Positions 14,140 through 18,514 of a DNA stretch of 18,514 bases are shown here, in pieces. Made by a program: the position numbers and the translations under genes. Each line of letters begins with the position of its first letter. Position 1 is the first letter of the stretch. The DNA comes from an uncultured Caryophanales bacterium (lineage in GTDB: Bacteria; Bacillota_I; Bacilli_A; RFN20; CAG-826): NCBI GenBank assembly GCA_946403545.1, contig CAMJAG010000010.1:1-18514 (forward strand). The letters run 5' to 3'. The notes beneath the pieces were generated by a model. That model was not told the DNA's origin, made no database searches, and worked only from the letters and a program-made list of their open reading frames with translations.

Positions 14140-14817
14140 ATGGGTCATAAAGTTAGTCCAGTTGGTATGAGAATCGGTGTCAACAAGAATTGGAATTCTC
14201 GTTGGTACGCAAACGATCAAGAATACAGCTTATTCCTCAATCAAGATATCAAAGCTCGTGAATATCTTGAATCATCTCTCAAAGATGCATTATTAAGCCA
14301 TGTCGAAATCGAAAGAGTTAAGACAGACAAAGGCTATAAGCTCACAATTATGTTATTTGTCGCTCGTCCAGGTGTTGTCATCGGACAAGAAGGCAAGAAC
14401 GTTGAAGTCATCAAATCTAAATTAGCTAAGATTTATTCTGGCGCAGAAGTTAGAGTTGATGTCATCGAAGTCAAAAATCCTGACTTAGATGCTACAATCG
14501 TTGCTCAAACAATTGCAAAGCAATTAGAAGAAAGAGCAAGCTTTAGAACAGTTCAAAAGAAAGCAATTCAAAAAACACGTAAAGCAGGCGCTAAAGGTAT
14601 TAAGACATCTGTCGGTGGCCGTTTAGGTGGTGCTGATATTGCTAGAAGCGAAGGATACCGTGAAGGTGTTGTCCCACTTCATACACTTAGAAGTGATATT
14701 GACTACGCAGCAGTTTCTGCAGCAACTCAATATGGCCGTTTAGGTGTTAAAGTATGGATCTGCCGTGGCGAAATCCGTCCTGAACTTTCTAAAAAGAATA
14801 ATGGGAAAGGAGAATAG
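14140..14817 (+). CDS. rpsC: 30S ribosomal protein S3
   Basis: Forms part of the mRNA entry channel; contains a KH domain. 225 residues, near the usual length. MGHKVSPVGMRIG at the start, GVVIGQEGKNVE (KH loop, about 79-90), and the C-terminal IKTSVGGRLGGADIARSE plus TLRSDIDYA are typical. AGGAGG lies 9-10 nt before the ATG. The stop TAG is 2 nt before rplP. Confidence 0.97.
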   Translation: MGHKVSPVGMRIGVNKNWNSRWYANDQEYSLFLNQDIKAREYLESSLKDALLSHVEIERVKTDKGYKLTIMLFVARPGVVIGQEGKNVEVIKSKLAKIYSGAEVRVDVIEVKNPDLDATIVAQTIAKQLEERASFRTVQKKAIQKTRKAGAKGIKTSVGGRLGGADIARSEGYREGVVPLHTLRSDIDYAAVSAATQYGRLGVKVWICRGEIRPELSKKNNGKGE

Positions 14818-14819
14818 TC

Positions 14820-15230
14820 ATGTTACAACCAAAACGTGTTAAGTATCGTCGTCCTCACATCATTAAATACGAAGGACATTGTAAAAGCGGAACAACAGTA
14901 GCCTTTGGTGAATATGGCTTACAAGCTTTAGAAGGCGCATGGATTACAACTCGCCAAATCGAAGCAGCTCGTATCGTCATGTCCCGTTATACAAAAAGAG
15001 GTGGACAAATCTGGATCAGAATCTTCCCACATTTAGCAAAGACTAAAAAGCCTGCTGAAGTTCGTATGGGTTCTGGTAAAGGTTCTCCAGAAGATTGGGT
15101 AGCAGTAGTTAAGAAAGGTTGCTGCATGTTTGAAATCGCAGGTGTTGCAGAAGCAGACATGATGGAAGCACTTCGCTTAGCAGCTTACAAACTCCCAATC
15201 AAATGTAAAGTTATTAAGAAAGGTGAGTAA
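14820..15230 (+). CDS. rplP: 50S ribosomal protein L16
   Basis: Organises the tRNA sites of the 50S subunit. 136 residues. MLQPKRVKYRRPH, the RIFPHLAKTKKPAEVRMGSGKG region and GSPEDWVAVV match L16 of Bacillus. Where most have a KPG-K/R-V turn, this protein has KKGCC (98-102), a local substitution. The SD AAAGGAG is within the end of rpsC. Confidence 0.97.
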   Translation: MLQPKRVKYRRPHIIKYEGHCKSGTTVAFGEYGLQALEGAWITTRQIEAARIVMSRYTKRGGQIWIRIFPHLAKTKKPAEVRMGSGKGSPEDWVAVVKKGCCMFEIAGVAEADMMEALRLAAYKLPIKCKVIKKGE

Positions 15231-15235
15231 GATTT

Positions 15236-15436
15236 ATGAAAATTAATGAAGTTCGTGAATTATCTACGAGTGAGTTAAAAGAAAAATTATACTCACTTAA
15301 AGAACAACTCTTCGAACTCCGTAGAAAGAAAGCTGTCGGAGCACTCGAAAGAGGTGAAGATGTCATCACAGTTAGAAAAGACATCGCACGCGTTAACTTA
15401 GTATTACGCGAAAGAGAATTAGCAGAGAATAAATAA
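15236..15436 (+). CDS. rpmC: 50S ribosomal protein L29
   Basis: Two-helix protein near the tunnel exit, 66 residues. ELSTSELKEKLYSLKEQLFELR (residues 8-29) and DIARVNLVLRERE (45-57) are the family helices. The start is the ATG at 15236, with AAGGTGA at the end of rplP acting as SD. Confidence 0.95.
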   Translation: MKINEVRELSTSELKEKLYSLKEQLFELRRKKAVGALERGEDVITVRKDIARVNLVLRERELAENK

Positions 15437-15450
15437 GGAGGAAATTGTAG

Positions 15451-15810
15451 ATGGAAAGAAATGTTGCAGCACGTGCTACAGTTCAAGGTGTAGTCGTCTC
15501 TGACAAGAACGCCAAAACAATTGTCGTCCTTGTTGAAACTCATAAAAAACACAGCAAGTATGGAAAACGTGTTAAATACGGTAAGAAATACTATGCTCAC
15601 GACGAAGAGAACCAAGCTAAAGTTGGTGACACAGTCACTATCATGGCTTGCCGTAAACTCTCCGCAAGTAAAAGATGGAGATTAGTCTCCATTGATAAGA
15701 AAGCTGTCTTATCAGTTAAAGAAGCTGAAGCAGAATTAAAAGAAGAAATCCTCGAAGCAAAAATCGAAGATGATGCTAAAGCTGAAGAACCAAAGGAGGA
15801 TAAAGAATAA
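15451..15810 (+). CDS. rpsQ: 30S ribosomal protein S17 with acidic C-terminal extension
   Basis: Primary 16S-binding protein. The core spans residues 1-87 or so: GVVVSDKNAKTIVVLVE (13-29), H-K-YGKRVKYGKKYYAHDE (34-52), VGDTVTIMACRKLSASKRW (58-76). An added tail of about 32 residues is rich in Glu, Lys and Ala (SVKEAEAELKEEILEAKIED and onward) and likely helical. Total 119 against about 87 in Bacillus. AGGAGG in its last codons is the SD for rplN, whose ATG overlaps the stop (TAATG). Confidence 0.95.
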   Translation: MERNVAARATVQGVVVSDKNAKTIVVLVETHKKHSKYGKRVKYGKKYYAHDEENQAKVGDTVTIMACRKLSASKRWRLVSIDKKAVLSVKEAEAELKEEILEAKIEDDAKAEEPKEDKE

Positions 15811-16187
15811 TGATCCAAAAGGAAACCAACCTTGTTGTCGCAGATAACAGTGGTGCTAGAAGTGTTCGTGCATTCAACCTCTATGGTGGTTCTTATAGAA
15901 AATCTAGCTACGTTGGTGACATCATCTTAGCAGCAGTTAAAGATGCTATCCCAAACGGTAAAGTTAAAAAAGGCGACGTCGTAAGATGTGTCGTCGTTAG
16001 AACTAAGAAGCAAATCATGAGAAAAGATGGTTCTCAAATCGCATTTGATGACAATGCAGTCGTTATTATTAATGATGATAACGCACCTGTAGGCACACGT
16101 GTGTTTGGTCCTGTCGCTCGTGAACTTCGTGAAAAAGGAATCGAAGGATTTATGAAAATCGTTTCCCTCGCTTCCGAAGTTTTATAA
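15810..16187 (+). CDS. rplN: 50S ribosomal protein L14
   Basis: Subunit-interface protein. 125 residues, with MIQKETNLVVADNSGARSV at the start and GTRVFGPVARELRE near the end. Between ARELRE and FMKIVSL it has KGIEG (129-bp-proximal segment, residues about 112-116), a few residues longer than the Bacillus and E. coli proteins. Translation is coupled to rpsQ by overlap. Confidence 0.97.
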   Translation: MIQKETNLVVADNSGARSVRAFNLYGGSYRKSSYVGDIILAAVKDAIPNGKVKKGDVVRCVVVRTKKQIMRKDGSQIAFDDNAVVIINDDNAPVGTRVFGPVARELREKGIEGFMKIVSLASEVL

Positions 16188-16200
16188 GGAGGTATGACTG

Positions 16201-16506
16201 ATGAACTTATTAAAAGGTGATAAAGTTATCGTCATTGCTGGTCGCGACAAAGGCAAAACTGGCACAATCCAAAAGGTTATCCCAGAATTAAACCGTGTTG
16301 TCGTTGAAGGCGTTAACGTCCGTAAAAAACATAAAAAACCAACACAACAAAACCCTGACGGTGGTATCGTTGAAATCTATGCTCCAATCGATGCTAGTAA
16401 CGTCATGTTAGTTGATCCTAAGACAAAGAAACCAACAAGAATTGGTCATAAAGAAGTCAAAGGTAAAAAAGTCCGCGTCGCTAAGAAGAGCGGAACTGTG
16501 CTATAA
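16201..16506 (+). CDS. rplX: 50S ribosomal protein L24
   Basis: Assembly initiator of the 50S subunit, KOW-domain protein, 101 residues, normal length. KGDKVIVIAGRDKGKTGTI (5-23) is the KOW motif, followed by VVVEGVNVRKKHKKP. TAAGGAGG overlaps the end of rplN and is 7-8 nt before the ATG. Confidence 0.97.
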   Translation: MNLLKGDKVIVIAGRDKGKTGTIQKVIPELNRVVVEGVNVRKKHKKPTQQNPDGGIVEIYAPIDASNVMLVDPKTKKPTRIGHKEVKGKKVRVAKKSGTVL

Positions 16507-16520
16507 GGAGGAATTAGAAA

Positions 16521-17228
16521 ATGGCAGAAGAAATCAAAAAAGCTACTGGCACTAAAAAGTCCACAAGCACAGCTAAAAAAGCAGCTCCAAAAGCAGAAGC
16601 ACCTGCAGTAGCAGAAGCAGAAGCTCCAAAAGCAGCAGCTAAGAAAGTTAGCAAGAAAACAGGTAAGGGCAATAAGAAAGCAGCTATCGTTAACCGTTTA
16701 CAAACTAAATACGAAAACGAAGTTAGAAAAGCTCTCTTAGAAAAATATGGCTACTCTTCCACAATGCAAATCCCTGCATTAGCTAAAATCGTTATCAATA
16801 TCGGTGTTGGCGATGCAACAACAGATAGCAAACGTTTAGAAGAATCAGTCGCTGAACTTGCTCAAATCACAGGTCAAAAACCTATTATTACAAAAGCAAA
16901 GAAATCTATTGCTACATTCAAAGTTCGTGAAGGTCAAGAAATTGGATGTAAAGTTACACTTCGTGGTTTAAGAATGTGGGACTTCTTAGATAAGTTAGTC
17001 TCTATCGCTCTCCCACGTGTTCGTGACTTCCGTGGTGTTTCTAAAAACGCTTTCGATGGTCGTGGTAACTACACACTTGGTATCAAGGAACAATTAATCT
17101 TCCCTGAAATCGAATACGATAAAGTCGCAAAGGTTCGTGGTATGGACGTTGTTATCGTCACTACTGCAAAAACAGATGCTGAGGCATATACCTTATTAGA
17201 ATTATTAGGTATGCCTTTCCATAAATAG
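16521..17228 (+). CDS. rplE: 50S ribosomal protein L5 with N-terminal Lys/Ala extension
   Basis: Binds 5S rRNA and contacts S13 across the subunits. The core begins at residue 58 (NRLQTKYENEV), aligning with residue 2 of Bacillus L5, and continues to GMPFHK with the usual length of about 178. The first 57 residues are an added Lys/Ala/Glu/Pro stretch. It shares TSTAKKAA with the L22 extension, encoded by different synonymous codons. The SD AAGGAGG is well placed for the upstream ATG (16521), so the extension should be translated. Core segments seen: AGOLD-standard family parts GQKPIITKAKKSIATFKVR and LPRVRDFRGVSKNAFDGRG. Confidence 0.95.
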   Translation: MAEEIKKATGTKKSTSTAKKAAPKAEAPAVAEAEAPKAAAKKVSKKTGKGNKKAAIVNRLQTKYENEVRKALLEKYGYSSTMQIPALAKIVINIGVGDATTDSKRLEESVAELAQITGQKPIITKAKKSIATFKVREGQEIGCKVTLRGLRMWDFLDKLVSIALPRVRDFRGVSKNAFDGRGNYTLGIKEQLIFPEIEYDKVAKVRGMDVVIVTTAKTDAEAYTLLELLGMPFHK

Positions 17229-17244
17229 AGAAAGGAGTTCTACA

Positions 17245-17430
17245 ATGGCAAAAACAAGTTTAAAAGTTCGTTGCTCCAGACCTCAAAAATATAAGGTCCG
17301 TGAATATACACGTTGTGAACGTTGTGGACGTCCTCACTCTGTATATAGCAAATTCAAATTATGCCGTATTTGTTTAAGAGAATTAGCTTACAAAGGCGAA
17401 ATTCCTGGCATGAAAAAATCATCTTGGTAA
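17245..17430 (+). CDS. rpsZ: 30S ribosomal protein S14, zinc-ribbon type (type Z)
   Basis: Short S14 of 61 residues with an intact zinc ribbon: Cys24, Cys27, Cys40, Cys43 (C-x2-C-x12-C-x2-C). The C-terminal ELAYKGEIPGMKKSSW matches the type Z form of Gram-positive bacteria. AAAGGAG is 8 nt before the ATG. A zinc-dependent S14 here fits with the organism keeping a zinc-capable transporter. Confidence 0.97.
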   Translation: MAKTSLKVRCSRPQKYKVREYTRCERCGRPHSVYSKFKLCRICLRELAYKGEIPGMKKSSW

Positions 17431-17447
17431 TAGGAGGTAAATAACAC

Positions 17448-17840
17448 ATGATGCAAGATCCAATCGCGGATATGCTTACAAGAATCCGCAATGCAAATGC
17501 ACTTAAATATGAAAAAGTTAAAATGCCTTCTAGCAAGATGAAAGCAGAAATTGCTCGTATTCTTAAAGAAGAAGGCTTCATTGCTGATTACAAAGTAACT
17601 GGTAAAGTTAAAAAAGAATTAGCAATCACACTCAAATACGCTGCAGATGGCACTAAAGTCATCTCTGGCTTAAAGAAAATCTCTAAACCTGGCTTAAGAG
17701 TTAACGTTGGTTGTGAAAAACTTCCAAGAGTTCTTAAAGGTTTAGGTATCGCAATCATTTCCACATCACAAGGTGTTATGACAGACGCTAAAGCTCGTAC
17801 ACTCGGTGTTGGTGGTGAAGTGATTTGCTACGTCTGGTAA
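17448..17840 (+). CDS. rpsH: 30S ribosomal protein S8
   Basis: Central-domain 16S-binding protein and, in E. coli, repressor of the spc operon. 130 residues. DPIADMLTRIRNAN (4-17) and the C-terminal GLGIAIISTSQGVMTDAKA plus GGEVICYVW are diagnostic. Two adjacent ATG codons occur; the first (17448) lies 10 nt after GGAGG and the second 13 nt, so the first is preferred. Confidence 0.97.
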   Translation: MMQDPIADMLTRIRNANALKYEKVKMPSSKMKAEIARILKEEGFIADYKVTGKVKKELAITLKYAADGTKVISGLKKISKPGLRVNVGCEKLPRVLKGLGIAIISTSQGVMTDAKARTLGVGGEVICYVW

Positions 17841-17854
17841 TAGGAGGATAGATT

Positions 17855-18400
17855 ATGTCTCGTATTGGTAATAAACATATCGAACTTCCTGCTGGTGTTA
17901 CAGTTGAACAAGCTGATAACAAAGTTAAAGTTACTGGACCAAAAGGAACACTCTACGTTGCATTAAACAATGGCATCTCCATGAGTGTTGAAGGTAACGT
18001 TGTCTCTTTCAAGAGAGCTAACGATACAAAACAAATCAAACAAAACCATGGTACAGTCCGTGCTAACGTTAATAACGCTATCACAGGTGTTTCCAAAGGT
18101 TATGTTAAAGAACTTGAAATGATTGGTATTGGTTACAAAGCACAAATGAAAGGTGAAAACATTGAAATTTGGGCTGGTTACTCACATACAGTCGTTATCA
18201 AACCTGAAGCAGGCGTTAAAGTTTCTGTTGATAACTTAGTCAACATTAAAGTTGAAGGTATTGACAAACAAGCTGTTGGTCAAACTGCTGCTTTAATTAG
18301 AGAAGTTAGACCTCCAGAACCATACTTAGGTAAAGGTATTCGTTATAAAGGCGAACACGTTGTTACTAAAGAAGGTAAACGTGCTGGTGCAGGTAAATAG
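17855..18400 (+). CDS. rplF: 50S ribosomal protein L6
   Basis: Duplicated-fold protein near the factor-binding site. 181 residues, normal. MSRIGNKHIELPAGV at the start and PPEPYLGKGIRYKGEHV (152-168) near the end are typical. AGGAGG lies 8 nt before the ATG. Stop is TAG. Confidence 0.97.
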   Translation: MSRIGNKHIELPAGVTVEQADNKVKVTGPKGTLYVALNNGISMSVEGNVVSFKRANDTKQIKQNHGTVRANVNNAITGVSKGYVKELEMIGIGYKAQMKGENIEIWAGYSHTVVIKPEAGVKVSVDNLVNIKVEGIDKQAVGQTAALIREVRPPEPYLGKGIRYKGEHVVTKEGKRAGAGK

Positions 18401-18417
18401 GAAGGTAGGTAAGAGTT

Positions 18418-18514
18418 ATGATTAGTAAAGAAAGCAAAAATGTCTCTCGTTTAAGAAGACATGCTCGTGTTAGAAATAAAATTTCTGGTACAGCTGAAAC
18501 TCCTAGACTCTGTG
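18418..18514 (+). CDS. rplR: 50S ribosomal protein L18, N-terminal part (cut by window edge)
   Basis: 5S rRNA-binding protein. I translated 32 codons from the ATG at 18418: MISKESKNVSRLRRHARVRN followed by KISGTAETPRLC, matching the L18 N-terminus (Bacillus: ARLKRHARVR...SGTAERPRL). GGAAGGTAGG lies shortly upstream as SD. It continues the canonical spc order after rplF. Confidence 0.93.
   Translation, partial: MISKESKNVSRLRRHARVRNKISGTAETPRLC

Noticed and set aside
1..18514. CRISPR arrays, tRNA or rRNA genes, insertion sequences
   Set aside because: No regularly spaced repeats, cloverleaf sequences, transposase genes or terminal repeats were seen on either strand.

Overview
The window looks like a chromosomal segment of an AT-rich Firmicutes bacterium on the Bacilli / Erysipelotrichia / Mollicutes side. 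The evidence is ribosomal proteins that resemble the Bacillus forms (S10, L5, L16, L18), a zinc-ribbon S14, AGGAGG ribosome binding sites, and strong avoidance of TGA (26 complete genes end in 21 TAA, 5 TAG and 0 TGA, with no in-frame TGA). Placement below class is inference only. I see no mobile element, tRNA, rRNA or CRISPR array.

Positions 1-4410 hold metal and peptide genes. A peptidase T gene cut by the left edge (minus strand) diverges from a feoA-feoB-small Cys-rich membrane protein operon for ferrous iron uptake. The shared spacer has a good promoter for feoA with a perfect palindrome just downstream, a plausible metal-repressor operator. A ZIP-family metal transporter follows and ends in a strong terminator.

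Positions 4411-9945 hold a small protein-kinase-like gene (possibly leaderless) and then a queuosine salvage operon. The operon starts with a preQ1 class I riboswitch whose pseudoknot takes in the start of the Shine-Dalgarno sequence. It encodes QueT fused in frame to a large membrane glycosyltransferase-like domain, then Tgt, QueA and QueH. The logic is import of a 7-deazaguanine precursor, exchange into tRNA, conversion to epoxyqueuosine, and reduction to queuosine. No de novo preQ1 synthesis genes are in the window.

Positions 9945-18514 hold a 329-bp spacer and the start of the S10-spc ribosomal cluster in canonical order: rpsJ, rplC, rplD, rplW, rplB, rpsS, rplV, rpsC, rplP, rpmC, rpsQ, rplN, rplX, rplE, rpsZ, rpsH, rplF, and rplR cut by the right edge. 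The spacer contains the queH terminator, an isolated hairpin, a near-consensus promoter and a structured leader of about 128 nt. Four of the ribosomal proteins carry low-complexity Ala/Lys/Glu extensions: L3 and S17 at the C-terminus (acidic), L22 and L5 at the N-terminus (lysine-rich). L23 has a shorter N-terminal one.

The most unusual points are the QueT-glycosyltransferase fusion under preQ1 control, the minimal kinase-like protein directly upstream of it, and the charged extensions on several ribosomal proteins.
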